Assembly: GCF_001441165.1 (NCBI RefSeq)
Contig: NZ_CP013126.1
Coordinates: forward strand, 2,881,551-2,945,550
DNA from: Acidipropionibacterium acidipropionici
Lineage (GTDB): Bacteria > Actinomycetota > Actinomycetes > Propionibacteriales > Propionibacteriaceae
Length of the DNA: 64,000 bases
Direction of reading: 5' to 3'
Below, piece by piece: positions 34,030 through 43,112 of this stretch; positions within the stretch are counted from its first letter, which is position 1, and each line of letters starts with the position of its first letter. The translations under genes were made by a program, and so were the position numbers. A model generated the notes under the pieces. It made no database searches. It saw only the letters and a program-made list of their open reading frames with translations, and was not told the DNA's origin.

Positions 34030-34815
34030 ATGAGCAGCGGCGACGGCACCCTCTCACGGGTCCTTGTCATCATCCCCACCTACAACGAGGCCGAGAACAT
34101 CGAGACCATCGTGTCGCGGCTGCGTCGCGCCAATCCCGGGGTCGACGTCCTGGTGGCCGACGACAACTCGCCCGACGGCACCGGCGACATCGCCGACACC
34201 CTGGCCGCGGCCGACCCCCACGTCCACGTCATGCACCGGCGCGGCAAGGAGGGCCTGGGCGCGGCCTACCTGGCCGGGTTCCACCACGGCCTCGACGAGG
34301 GCTACGACGTGCTGGTCGAGATGGACGCGGACGGCTCCCACCAGCCCGAGCAGCTGCCCCTGCTGCTCGACGCCCTGGGCAGCGCCGACATGGTCAAGGG
34401 CTCTCGCTACGTACCGGGCGGCCGGGTGGTCAACTGGCCGAAGTACCGCGAACTCATCTCGCGCGGGGGAGGAGTCTGGACCCGGCTCATGCTCGGCATC
34501 CGCGTCAAGGACCCCACCGGCGGCTTCAACGCCTTCCGCGCCACGACGCTGCGCACCATCGGGCTCGACGAGGTGGCGTCGGCCGGATACTGCTTCCAGC
34601 TCGATCTCACCTGGCGTGTGCTCAAGGCCGGGCTGAAGGTCGCGGAGGTACCGATCGAGTTCGTGGAGCGCGAGTACGGCAATTCCAAGATGAGCCGGGC
34701 CATCGTCGTCGAGGCCCTGCTGCGGACCACCCTGTGGGGGATCGACCATCGCGCCGGGCAGCTGCGCAGGCTGGCCGGCAGGGTCGCCGGGAAGGCCCGC
34801 GCCGCCGGGCACTGA
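34030..34815 (+). CDS. ppm1: polyprenol monophosphomannose synthase (GT2)
   Basis: 261 residues. GT2 dolichol-phosphate-mannose-synthase-like: VLVIIPTYNEAENI, VADDNSPDGTGDIAD, VEMDADGSHQPEQL, GSRYVPGGRVVNWPKYRELIS, DPTGGFNAFR, FVEREYGNSKM. It makes polyprenyl-phosphomannose for membrane glycolipids and protein mannosylation. It has no membrane domain of its own; the adjacent Lnt supplies that in the mycobacterial pair. A strong hairpin follows. Confidence 0.92.
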   Translation: MSSGDGTLSRVLVIIPTYNEAENIETIVSRLRRANPGVDVLVADDNSPDGTGDIADTLAAADPHVHVMHRRGKEGLGAAYLAGFHHGLDEGYDVLVEMDADGSHQPEQLPLLLDALGSADMVKGSRYVPGGRVVNWPKYRELISRGGGVWTRLMLGIRVKDPTGGFNAFRATTLRTIGLDEVASAGYCFQLDLTWRVLKAGLKVAEVPIEFVEREYGNSKMSRAIVVEALLRTTLWGIDHRAGQLRRLAGRVAGKARAAGH

Positions 34816-34833
34816 TCGGGACTGTACTGATCA

Positions 34834-34894
34834 GGAACAGCATGATCCCCGCAGCCCCCTGAAGATCAGGGTGTTGCGGGGATCGTCCTGTTCC
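34834..34894. terminator. nested bidirectional hairpin terminator between ppm1 and rbpA
   Basis: Three nested stem segments: GGAACAG (34834-34840)/CTGTTCC (34888-34894), GATCCCCGCA (34844-34853)/TGCGGGGATC (34875-34884), and CCCTGA (34857-34862)/TCAGGG (34866-34871). It lies between convergent genes. Confidence 0.75.
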
Positions 34895-34907
34895 ACGCAA
34901 TCGGCCG

Positions 34908-35237
34908 CTACTTCTTGCGGATCTCCTCGAGTCGCTCGGCCAGCAGTTCCTCGAGCTCGGGGATCGAGCGGCGCTCGGTGAGCATGTCCCAGTGGGTGCG
35001 CTGGGGCTTCTGCTTCTTCTTCTCCGGCTCGGTGCCGTCGCTGCGCCGGGACTCGGCCCCGCAGCGCGGGCATTCCCAGAGTCCGGGCAGTTCCGCCTCG
35101 ACCGAGAAGGTGATCTCGAAGTGATGGCCGTTGGGGCAGTCGAAACCGATCTCCTGCCTCTCGGCCATCTCGACGCCTTCCTCGTCCTCGAAGCTCTTGG
35201 AACCCAGGCCCATGCCACGCAGTGCGCGATCTGCCAT
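34908..35237 (-). CDS. rbpA: RNA polymerase-binding protein RbpA
   Basis: 109 residues. N-terminal MADRALRGMGLGSKSFEDEEGV, the RbpA core CPNGHHFEITFSVEAELPGLWECPRCG with its zinc-type cysteines, the basic linker KKQKPQRTHWDMLTERRS, and the sigma-interacting tail LEELLAERLEEIR. It activates RNA polymerase with the principal sigma factors and is found only in Actinomycetota, which fixes the phylum. SD AAGGAGGAG lies just before the ATG. Confidence 0.96.
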   Translation of the reverse strand: MADRALRGMGLGSKSFEDEEGVEMAERQEIGFDCPNGHHFEITFSVEAELPGLWECPRCGAESRRSDGTEPEKKKQKPQRTHWDMLTERRSIPELEELLAERLEEIRKK

Positions 35238-35322
35238 GACTCCTCCTTCCGGGCCTCCCGTTCAGCCCACAGTTCTGGTGACCATCATGACAGCCCCGGA
35301 CAAGCCCGTGTGCCGGTCCGGC

Positions 35323-36105
35323 TCACATGCCGCGTTCGACCATCACCTCGGACAGAACGTCGATGGCGTCGGTCACTATTCCATCCACGCCCATGTCGAT
35401 GAGCCGCTCCATCTCGGGACGCTCGTTGACGGTCCACACGTGCACCACCCGGCCCCGGGAGTGGACGGCGCGCAGCATGGCGGGGGTCACCAGGGGCACG
35501 CCGCGCCCCGCCACCCGGATCGAGGCAGGCATCTGGAGGGTGACGCCGCGCGGCGGCAGCACCCGGGCCACCACCCGCCCCAGTGCCGACCAGGCCACCC
35601 CGAGGGGTCCCACGGCGGTGGCCACCTCGGGGCCCATCAGGGATCGGAACCGCGCCAGCCGGGAACTGCCGAAGGAGGCCACGCACACCCGCCTGGTCGC
35701 ACTGTGGCGCCGCAGTGCCGAGACGAGCGGCGCGATGGCCCCGGGCTCCTTGATGTCGATGTTGACGAAGGTGTCGGGGAAGGCGTCGAGCACCTCGTCG
35801 AGAGTCGGTATCGGCTCCCCTCCCACATCGGCGCGACGCACCCGGGCCAGCGGCAGCTCGCGGATCAACCCGTGATCGGCGGTGACCCGGTCCAGACGGT
35901 CGTCGTGGAATGCCACCAGGGCGCCGTCGGAGGTGGCGTGGACGTCGGTCTCGATATGGCTGTAGCCCATCGCCACCGCATTGCCGAAGGCCCGCAGGGT
36001 GTTCTCATGGCCGACGTTGTCGGGCAGCAGGGAGCCGCCGCGATGGGCCAGGGCGGTGAACGGGCGGGAGAAGTACGGATAGTCGTCGGCACGCACAGAC
36101 CACAT
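35323..36105 (-). CDS. glycerophosphodiester phosphodiesterase
   Basis: 260 residues, GDPD TIM barrel: ALAHRGGSLLPDNVGHENTLRAFGNAVAMGYSHIETDVHATSDGALVAFHDDRLDRVT holds the catalytic HRG, E, D and H set. The C-terminus is VHVWTVNERPEMERLIDMGVDGIVTD. It hydrolyses glycerophosphodiesters to glycerol-3-phosphate. ATG 36105 was chosen; the gene is divergent from pdxY with 49 bases between. Confidence 0.92.
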   Translation of the reverse strand: MWSVRADDYPYFSRPFTALAHRGGSLLPDNVGHENTLRAFGNAVAMGYSHIETDVHATSDGALVAFHDDRLDRVTADHGLIRELPLARVRRADVGGEPIPTLDEVLDAFPDTFVNIDIKEPGAIAPLVSALRRHSATRRVCVASFGSSRLARFRSLMGPEVATAVGPLGVAWSALGRVVARVLPPRGVTLQMPASIRVAGRGVPLVTPAMLRAVHSRGRVVHVWTVNERPEMERLIDMGVDGIVTDAIDVLSEVMVERGM

Positions 36106-36154
36106 TGTGGCCCACCGTTCAACGGGACGGTCCCGACTCTGCGATGATCGCCCG

Positions 36155-37000
36155 GTGACCATCGTCCTGTCCATCCAGTCCCACGTCACCGTCGGGGCGG
36201 TCGGGAACTCGGCGGCCGTCTTCGCCCTTCAGCGGATGGGGGTGGAGACCTGGGGGCTGCCCACAGTGGTGCTGTCCAATGACAACTCCCGTGACCACGT
36301 CGCGGGTCCGGCGCTGAGCGCCTCCCAGCTGCGCGGGATCGTCGACGCGATGACCGGAAACGGCGTCCTCGGCCGGGTAGACGCGCTGCTGAGCGGATAC
36401 CTCACCGCCGAGACCGGCCCGGTGGTCCTGGAGACCGCCGCGCGCCTCAAGGAGCTCAACCCGTCGGTGCTGTACTGCTGCGATCCGGTGATGGGGGACG
36501 AGGACAAGGGCTTCTACGTGCCGCCCGAGGTGCGCCGGTTCTTCGGCGAGGAGGCGGTGGGGGCCTGCGACGTGCTCACCCCGAACCTCTTCGAGCTGGG
36601 AGCGCTGACCGGCTCCCGACCGGAGACCCTGACCGAGGTGGTCGACGCCGCCCGGCAGCTGGTCGACGCCGGCCCGGCCACGGTGCTGGTCACCTCGGTG
36701 GTCTGCCGCGACCTGCCCGGCGACCGGGTGCACATGGTGGCGGTGGAGCGGGACCGCGCGGTGCTGGTCTCGACCCCGATGCTGGAGGCCGTCTTCGACG
36801 GCTCCGGGGATCTCACCACGGCGGTCTTCCTGGCCAATCGGCTGGGCGGGGCCGACCTGTCCGAGGCCCTGGGCCGCACCGCCGCCTCGGTGCACGGGGT
36901 GCTGCGGCTCACCGCGCGGATGGGACGCCGGGAGCCGGCCCTGGTGGCGGGCCAGGACCTGCTCGTCGACGCCCCCGCGGTCCCGGCCTATGATCTGTGA
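36155..37000 (+). CDS. pdxY: pyridoxal kinase
   Basis: 281 residues from GTG 36155. Ribokinase-fold PdxY type: VLSIQSHVTVGAVGNSAAVFALQRMGVETWGLPTVVLSNDN, SGYLTA, VLYCCDPVMGDEDKGFYV, LTPNLFELGALTG, and the C-terminal anion hole GSGDLTTAVFLA with the catalytic Asp. It phosphorylates pyridoxal for PLP salvage. Confidence 0.92.
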   Translation: MTIVLSIQSHVTVGAVGNSAAVFALQRMGVETWGLPTVVLSNDNSRDHVAGPALSASQLRGIVDAMTGNGVLGRVDALLSGYLTAETGPVVLETAARLKELNPSVLYCCDPVMGDEDKGFYVPPEVRRFFGEEAVGACDVLTPNLFELGALTGSRPETLTEVVDAARQLVDAGPATVLVTSVVCRDLPGDRVHMVAVERDRAVLVSTPMLEAVFDGSGDLTTAVFLANRLGGADLSEALGRTAASVHGVLRLTARMGRREPALVAGQDLLVDAPAVPAYDL

Positions 37001-37104
37001 CCCGTTCAGGGAGGCAGCCGCACACGGTCACAGACCTGTTCCGCAACGGGTGGCCTGCGACGCTGACTCACGATGCGCGCAGGTCGCCGCTACGAGGGGG
37101 TGCT

Positions 37105-37122
37105 GGGGGAGTCGCCTCCCCC
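37105..37122. terminator. short GC hairpin between pdxY and HTH-murA
   Basis: GGGGGAG-tcgc-CTCCCCC, a perfect 7-4-7 stem in the 137-base gap between two convergent genes. There is no T-run, as often in actinobacteria. Confidence 0.55.
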
Positions 37123-37137
37123 GCCTGTTAGAACTGC

Positions 37138-38664
37138 TCAGCCCGAGAAGACCTGGATGCTGGCTCCGAGCTTGCCCAGTCGGGTCGGAAGGTCCTCGTA
37201 GCCGCGGTTGATCATGTAGACGTCGCGCAGGGTGGTCTCCCCCTGGGCGGCCAGGGCGGCCAGCAGCAGGCAGACGGCCGGGCGCAGCGCCGGCGGGCAG
37301 ATGAGTTCGCGGCCGCGCCAGCGGGTCGGGCCGGCCACGATGAGGCGGTGGGGGTCGAGAAGCTGGACATTGGCGCCCAGCTTGCCGAGGTCGACCAGGT
37401 GGATCGCCCGGTTCTCGTAGCACCAGTCGTGGATGAGGGTCTGTCCCTCGGCCTCGGCGGCGATCACCGCGAAGAACGGCAGGTTGTCGATGTTGAGCCC
37501 GGGGAAGGGCATCGGGGCGATCTTGTCGGCCACCGCCACGAGATGGCTGGGACGCACCGTGATGTCGACCAGCCGGGTGTTCTCGTTGCGCGAGGCGTAC
37601 TCGTCGGTCACCGAGAAGTCCAGGCCCATCTCGGCCAGGATCGCCAGTTCGATCTCCAGGAACTCGATGGGGCAGCGAGTGATGGTCAGCTCGGACTTCG
37701 TCACCACGGCGGCGGTGATGAGGCTCATCGCCTCGATCGGGTCCTCGGAGGGGTAGTACTCGACGTCGGTGTTGATGTCGGCGACGCCGCGAACCTTCAG
37801 GGTCGTGGTGCCGATGCCCTCGATCTGGACGCCGAGCCGGGTGAGGAAGAAGCACAGGTCCTGCACCATGTAGTTGGGGCTGGCGTTGCGGAGCACGGTG
37901 AGGCCGGGGATCTGTGCGGCGGCCAGCAGGGCGTTCTCGGTGACGGTGTCACCGCGCTCGGTGAGCACGATGTGGCGCTCCTTGAGGGTGCGGTCGTGCA
38001 CCTTGCACTGGTAGTAGCCCTCGGTGGCGACGACGTCCAGGCCCATCACGCGCAGCGCCTGCAGGTGCGGCTCGACGGTGCGGGCGCCCAGATTGCAGCC
38101 CCCGGCGTAGGGGAGCTTGAACTCGTCGTAGAAGTGCATCAGGGGGCCCAGGAACATGAGGATGCTGCGGGTCTTGCGCGCCGCCGCGAGGTCCATGGCG
38201 TCCAGGTCCAGCTCCTCGGGGCGGGTGAGGGTCAGGTCCTTGTCGTCGTCGGACCAGGTCGCCTCGACGCCGATGCTGCGCAGCACCTCGAGGATCCGGT
38301 TGACCTCCTCGATGTGGGCCAGGCCCCGCAGCACGGTGTGGCCGCGGTTGATGAGGCTGGCGCACAGCAGCGCCACGGCAGCATTCTTGGAGGAGCGCAC
38401 CTCGATGCTGCCCGACAGGGGCCGACCGCCCTCGATGAGGTAGTTCATGGAGGCGGTGCCGGGAGTCGCGATGAGCGGGGACTCCAGGGCGTCGGCGATC
38501 CGGTTGATGTAGTCCAACGAGAGGTTCTGATTGCCCACCTCGATGCGGTGGATCGCGCTCTGGGAGGTCTTGAGCAGGTCTGCGAGCTGGGTCTGGGTCA
38601 GACCACGCTGTTTGCGGGCGTCCCGGATGAGGCGTCCCACGGAGGCCGGGCTGATGGTGTCCAC
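37138..38664 (-). CDS. MurA-like UDP-GlcNAc 1-carboxyvinyltransferase with N-terminal XRE HTH
   Basis: 508 residues. Residues 9-63 are a Cro/C1 HTH (RLIRDARKQRGLTQTQLADLLKTSQSAIHRIEVGNQNLSLDYINRIADAL). From about residue 74 it is an EPSP-synthase/MurA fold with SSKNAAVALL (K93, N94) and the fosfomycin-site cysteine C190 in AGGCNLGARTVEPHL. The MurA Asp305 region reads YPSEDPIEA, shifted or changed relative to E. coli FPTDMQ. Such HTH-MurA fusions exist in other actinobacteria beside a conventional MurA. It may be a second murein-precursor enzyme, or an autoregulated sensor of UDP-GlcNAc. An AT-rich palindrome lies upstream. Confidence 0.85.
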   Translation of the reverse strand: MDTISPASVGRLIRDARKQRGLTQTQLADLLKTSQSAIHRIEVGNQNLSLDYINRIADALESPLIATPGTASMNYLIEGGRPLSGSIEVRSSKNAAVALLCASLINRGHTVLRGLAHIEEVNRILEVLRSIGVEATWSDDDKDLTLTRPEELDLDAMDLAAARKTRSILMFLGPLMHFYDEFKLPYAGGCNLGARTVEPHLQALRVMGLDVVATEGYYQCKVHDRTLKERHIVLTERGDTVTENALLAAAQIPGLTVLRNASPNYMVQDLCFFLTRLGVQIEGIGTTTLKVRGVADINTDVEYYPSEDPIEAMSLITAAVVTKSELTITRCPIEFLEIELAILAEMGLDFSVTDEYASRNENTRLVDITVRPSHLVAVADKIAPMPFPGLNIDNLPFFAVIAAEAEGQTLIHDWCYENRAIHLVDLGKLGANVQLLDPHRLIVAGPTRWRGRELICPPALRPAVCLLLAALAAQGETTLRDVYMINRGYEDLPTRLGKLGASIQVFSG

Positions 38665-38745
38665 GCGGCAGGTCCTTTCACAACGACGACACGGGTCGGC
38701 GCGTCACGCGTCCCGGGAGATCCGAGACGCACGACGTCATCTTCG

Positions 38746-38758
38746 ATGAATATATCAT
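38746..38758. promoter_or_regulatory. AT-rich imperfect palindrome upstream of HTH-murA
   Basis: ATGA-atata-TCAT lies in the only AT-rich island of the 197-base gap between HTH-murA and lpd, about 80 bases before the HTH-murA start. It could be the operator for the XRE domain and/or the promoter core for one or both divergent genes. Confidence 0.35.
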
Positions 38759-38861
38759 ATTGGAGATTACACCAGGGGTGGCTCGGTGCGGTCGTTCGGT
38801 CTCGGCGGAAGCGGCGTATTCGACTCGCCCCCGATGCCGGACAGGTCGTTAGAGTGTGTGC

Positions 38862-40265
38862 ATGACCTCACACTTCGACGTCGTCGTCCTAGGAGCCGGC
38901 CCCGGCGGCTACGTGGCGGCGATCCGCGCAGCCCAGCTCGGCAAGAAGACCGCCATCATCGAGAAGGAGTACTGGGGAGGGGTGTGTCTCAACATCGGCT
39001 GCATCCCCACCAAATCGCTCCTGCGAAACGCCGAACTCGCCAACATCGTCACTCGCGAGGCCGGGACCTTCGGCATCTCCGGGGACATCACGGTCGACTA
39101 CGGCAAGGCCTTCAGTCGCTCCCGCGCCGTCTCGAAGCGGATGGTCAACGGCATCCACTTCCTCATGAAGAAGAACAAGATCACCGAGTTCAACGGCTGG
39201 GGAGAGTTCACCGGCCCCAAGGCCGTCGCCGTAAAGGACGAGAACGGTCAGGTCACCGACGAGCTGACCTTCGACAACTGCATCATCGCCGCCGGGTCCC
39301 AGGTCAAGACTCTGCGGGGCACCCAGCTGTCGGAGCGCGTGGTGACCTACAAGGAGCAGATCCTCTCCGATTCGGTTCCCGGATCGATCATCATCGCGGG
39401 CTCGGGCGCCATCGGTACCGAGTTCGCCTATGTGCTTGCGGCCTACGGGTCGCAGGTGACGATCGTGGAGTTCCTCGACCGGATGGTCCCCAATGAGGAC
39501 AAGGAGATCTCGGCGGAACTCACCAAGGCCTACAAGAAGCTCGGTGTCACAGTGCTGACCTCCACGAAGGTCGACGCCATCGACGACTCCGGCGAGAAGG
39601 TCAGGGTCACCGTGTCACCGGCGGCCGGGGGAGACGCCACAGTCCTGGAGGCCGACCGCGTCCTGCAGGCCGTGGGCTTCGCGCCCCGGGTCGAGGGCTA
39701 CGGGCTGGAGAGGACCGGCGTCCAGCTCACCGACCGCGGAGCCATCGCCATCGACGACTACATGCGCACCAATGTGCCCGGCATCTACGCCATCGGCGAC
39801 TGCACCGCCAAGCTCATGCTGGCCCACACCGCAGAGGCCCAGGGGGTGGTGGCCGCCGAGACGATCGCCGGCGCCGAGACCATGCCGATCAACTACGACA
39901 TGATCCCGCGGGCCACCTACTGCCAGCCCCAGGTCGGCTCCTTCGGCTACACCGAGGAGCAGGCCCGCGAGAAGGGCTATGAGGTGAAGGTCAGCAAGTT
40001 CCCCTTCGCCGCCAACGGCAAGGCGTGGGGGCTGGGCGACGGCACCGGCTTCGTCAAGATCGTCGCCGACGCCCGCCACGACGAGCTGCTCGGCGCCTCC
40101 CTGATCGGCCACGACGTCTCCGAGCTGCTGCCCGAACTCACCCTGGCCCAGCTGTGGGACATCACCGCCGACGAGGTGGGACGCAACATCCACGCCCATC
40201 CGTCCCTGTCGGAGGCGCTCAAGGACGCCACCGAGGGCATCGGCGGCCATATGATCAACTACTGA
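38862..40265 (+). CDS. lpd: dihydrolipoyl dehydrogenase
   Basis: 467 residues. FAD loop [21 protein letters not shown], redox disulfide in [19 protein letters not shown] loop [20 protein letters not shown], second FAD motif [20 protein letters not shown], and active-site base in [10 protein letters not shown]. It reoxidises lipoyl groups of the 2-oxoacid dehydrogenase complexes. No E1/E2 genes are adjacent. There is no SD before ATG 38862, so the transcript is possibly leaderless. Confidence 0.94.
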   Translation: MTSHFDVVVLGAGPGGYVAAIRAAQLGKKTAIIEKEYWGGVCLNIGCIPTKSLLRNAELANIVTREAGTFGISGDITVDYGKAFSRSRAVSKRMVNGIHFLMKKNKITEFNGWGEFTGPKAVAVKDENGQVTDELTFDNCIIAAGSQVKTLRGTQLSERVVTYKEQILSDSVPGSIIIAGSGAIGTEFAYVLAAYGSQVTIVEFLDRMVPNEDKEISAELTKAYKKLGVTVLTSTKVDAIDDSGEKVRVTVSPAAGGDATVLEADRVLQAVGFAPRVEGYGLERTGVQLTDRGAIAIDDYMRTNVPGIYAIGDCTAKLMLAHTAEAQGVVAAETIAGAETMPINYDMIPRATYCQPQVGSFGYTEEQAREKGYEVKVSKFPFAANGKAWGLGDGTGFVKIVADARHDELLGASLIGHDVSELLPELTLAQLWDITADEVGRNIHAHPSLSEALKDATEGIGGHMINY

Positions 40266-40281
40266 CCTGCCCGTTCGCCGG

Positions 40282-40317
40282 CTCGGGGGGCGCGTCCTTC
40301 AGGACGCGCCCCCCGAG
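40282..40317 (+). terminator. strong intrinsic hairpin downstream of lpd
   Basis: A perfect 16-bp stem, CTCGGGGGGCGCGTCC and its complement, with a TTCA loop, beginning 16 bases after the lpd stop. Confidence 0.85.
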
Positions 40318-40414
40318 TGCGTCTGCGGCAATGATCGCCGAACCCGCACGGTCGCCTGCGAGTCCTCCTAGAGTGCCTCCTGTATCCAATGCCGTCGCAC
40401 AGGGGAGTGCAGCA

Positions 40415-42802
40415 ATGGCCGGGACAACCGCACAGCAGGACGCGTCGCGCACCTACAGCCCGCAGGAGGAGACGTACATCCTCCGCAACGCCGGGGGAGT
40501 GCCGGTGGGGGTGAGGCCCCACACCCGCTGGAGACCGTGGAAGGTGGTCATCTGGGTCCTGGTCACCGCTGCCGGTGTGCTGGGCTGGACGATGCTGGCC
40601 GTGGTGCGCGGCGAACAGGTCAACACCCTCTGGTTCGTCATCACCGCGGTGTGCACCTACGCGATCGCCTACCGGTTCTACGGCCTGTACATCCAGCGCA
40701 GGATCATGCGCCCCGACGACCGCAACGCCACCCCGGCCGAACGGATCAACAACGGCAAGGACTTCGACCCGACCCATCGGGTCGTCCTCTACGGCCACCA
40801 TTTCGCCGCCATCGCCGGGGCCGGACCACTGGTCGGCCCGGTGCTGGCCGCCCAGATGGGCTATCTGCCCGGCACCTTGTGGATCATCATCGGGGTGTGC
40901 CTGGCCGGGGCGGTCCAGGACATGCTCGTGCTGTTCTTCTCGATGCGCCGGGGCGGGCGCTCGCTGGGCCAGATGGCCACCGACGAGATCGGCAAGGTGG
41001 GCGGCGTCGTCGCCACCGTCATCGTGCTGGTGATGCTGATGATCGTGCTGGCGGTCCTGGCGATGGTCTGCGTCAACGCCCTGGCCGCCTCCCCGTGGGG
41101 GGTGTTCTCGGTGGGCTGCACCATCCCGATCGCCATCTGCATGGGTCTGTGGCTGCGCTACGTGCAGCCGGGCAGGATCACCCAGGTCTCCCTGGTCGGC
41201 TTCGCGGCTCTGATCCTGGTCATCATCTCCGGGCGCTGGGTCTCCCAGAGCGCTTTCGGCCAGCACTTCCTGCACCTGTCCCCGACGACCCTGGTGTGGG
41301 CGATGATCATCTACGGCTTCTTCGCCGCGGTGCTTCCGGTGTGGCTGCTGCTCACCCCGCGCGACTACCTGTCGACCTTCATGAAGGTGGGCACGATCGT
41401 GGTGCTGGCGGTGGGCATCGTGGTCGTGCGCCCGATCGCCGAGATGCCCGCGGTCACCGAGTTCGCCACCAACACCGACGGCCCGGTCTTCGCCGGCACA
41501 CTGTTCCCCTTCCTGTTCATCACCATCGCCTGCGGCGCCCTGTCGGGCATGCACGCCCAGGTGTCCTCGGGCACCACCCCGAAAATGATCCAGAAGGAGA
41601 GCCAGGCCCGGATGATCGGCTACGGCGGGATGCTCATGGAGTCCTTCGTGGCGATCATGGCGATGGCCGCCGCAGTCTCGCTGAACCAGGGCATCTACTT
41701 CGGCATGAATACCTCGGAGGCCACCATCGACGGCCTGGCCGGCCCGGCGGTGGTGCAGACCACCAACGACCGCAACGAGATCACCGCCGAGGCGGTGAAG
41801 AACCTCGGTGTCACCGACGCCCACGGCCATTCCATCCAGGCGCGCTGGGAGTCCTGGGACGCCCAGGGCAATGACAAGACCTACGTCGGCGCGCAGGCCT
41901 TCGCCCAGCTCGCCAAGGATGTCGGCGAGCCCTCGGTGACCTCGCGGACCGGCGGCGCCCCGACGCTGGCGGTCGGCATCGCCCACATCCTCCACCAGGT
42001 CGGAGGCGGCCGCACGATGATGGGCTTCTGGTACCACTTCGCCATCATGTTCGAGGCACTGTTCATCCTCTCGGCGGTCGACGCCGTGACCAGAGTGGCG
42101 CGATTCCAGCTCTCCGACGCGCTGGGCAACGGCATCAAGAAGTTCAAGGACCCGTCCTGGCGGCCCGGCGCCTGGATGACCACCGCGGTGGTGGTGGCAG
42201 CATGGGGATCCCTGCTGCTGATGGGCGTCACCGACCCTCGCGGCGGCATCCAGACCCTCTATCCGCTGTTCGGCATCGCCAACCAGCTCATCGCGGCGGT
42301 GGCGCTGCTGCTGATCTGCGTGATGGTGGTGCGCAAGGGCTACACGAAATGGCTGTGGATACCGGCCATACCCTTCCTCTTCGACACCGCGGTGACCTTC
42401 ACCGCCTCTTGGCAGAAGATCTTCTCCACCGACAAGAACATCGGCTACTGGCAGCAGTGGCGCAACGCCCGGGCCGCTCTGCCGGGCATCGACGACCCGG
42501 CGCAGATCGAGATCCAGAAGGCCATCATCCGCAACACCTTCATCCAGGGCACGCTGTCGATCGTCTTCCTGGTGACGGTGGCCTTCGTCGTGGTCTGCGG
42601 GGCGATCCGCGTGGTGAGGACGCTGCGCAGCCGCCAGTTCACCAGTTCGGAGGATGAGTTCGCCGAGTCCAACCTCTTCGCACCCAGCAGCCTGTTCGCC
42701 ACCAGGCTCGAGAAGAAGCTGGTCGCCGAGTACGCCCAGGTGGGCGATCTCAGCCTGCTGCATCAAGGGCCCCGTGATTCCTCACCCGAGGACGACCGGT
42801 GA
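40415..42802 (+). CDS. cstA: CstA-family carbon-starvation/pyruvate-peptide transporter
   Basis: 795 residues with some 16 hydrophobic segments. Family motifs: GKDFDPTHRVVLYGHHFAAIAGAGPLVGPVLAAQMGYLPG, SGMHAQVSSGTTPK, YPLFGIANQLIAAVAL. CstA proteins import pyruvate or peptides during starvation. SD AGGGGAG precedes ATG 40415. The stop overlaps the GTG of the small YbdD-like gene, its usual partner. Confidence 0.93.
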   Translation: MAGTTAQQDASRTYSPQEETYILRNAGGVPVGVRPHTRWRPWKVVIWVLVTAAGVLGWTMLAVVRGEQVNTLWFVITAVCTYAIAYRFYGLYIQRRIMRPDDRNATPAERINNGKDFDPTHRVVLYGHHFAAIAGAGPLVGPVLAAQMGYLPGTLWIIIGVCLAGAVQDMLVLFFSMRRGGRSLGQMATDEIGKVGGVVATVIVLVMLMIVLAVLAMVCVNALAASPWGVFSVGCTIPIAICMGLWLRYVQPGRITQVSLVGFAALILVIISGRWVSQSAFGQHFLHLSPTTLVWAMIIYGFFAAVLPVWLLLTPRDYLSTFMKVGTIVVLAVGIVVVRPIAEMPAVTEFATNTDGPVFAGTLFPFLFITIACGALSGMHAQVSSGTTPKMIQKESQARMIGYGGMLMESFVAIMAMAAAVSLNQGIYFGMNTSEATIDGLAGPAVVQTTNDRNEITAEAVKNLGVTDAHGHSIQARWESWDAQGNDKTYVGAQAFAQLAKDVGEPSVTSRTGGAPTLAVGIAHILHQVGGGRTMMGFWYHFAIMFEALFILSAVDAVTRVARFQLSDALGNGIKKFKDPSWRPGAWMTTAVVVAAWGSLLLMGVTDPRGGIQTLYPLFGIANQLIAAVALLLICVMVVRKGYTKWLWIPAIPFLFDTAVTFTASWQKIFSTDKNIGYWQQWRNARAALPGIDDPAQIEIQKAIIRNTFIQGTLSIVFLVTVAFVVVCGAIRVVRTLRSRQFTSSEDEFAESNLFAPSSLFATRLEKKLVAEYAQVGDLSLLHQGPRDSSPEDDR

Positions 42803-43008
42803 GCGTCGCAACCATGGTCAGAGAGGCGCACCGCAGGCTGCGGCTGGCCCGCAGCCTGTGGCGCGACTTCACCGGCGAGTCGGCCTACGATCACTACGTG
42901 GATCGCCACCGCGCCGCGCATCCGGACCACGAACCGATGGGGGAGAGGCAGTTCTGGCGCGAGCGGGCGCGCTTCCAGGAGTCCAATGTTTCCAGCGGGT
43001 GCTGCTGA
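42799..43008 (+). CDS. YbdD/YjiX-family small protein (CstA accessory)
   Basis: 69 residues: ARSLWRDFTGESAYDHYVDRHRAAHPDHEPMGERQFWRERARFQ, the YbdD/YjiX (DUF466) signature ending in a short Cys-containing tail. It starts at a GTG overlapping the cstA stop. In enterobacteria the small protein is needed with its CstA/BtsT partner for uptake. Confidence 0.88.
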   Translation: MSVATMVREAHRRLRLARSLWRDFTGESAYDHYVDRHRAAHPDHEPMGERQFWRERARFQESNVSSGCC

Positions 43009-43112
43009 GCCTCGTACAACCTTGCACAACCCTCGGCCGGAGAACACAGATAGTTCACAGGTTATGAACTGGGCCACTGGTCCGTCGACCCGCAGCCGAT
43101 AGTCTGTCGGTC

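Noticed and set aside
40259-42766. Long open frame (835 codons) antisense to cstA
   Set aside because: His/Asp/Gln-rich shadow with no domains; the plus strand is an intact CstA.
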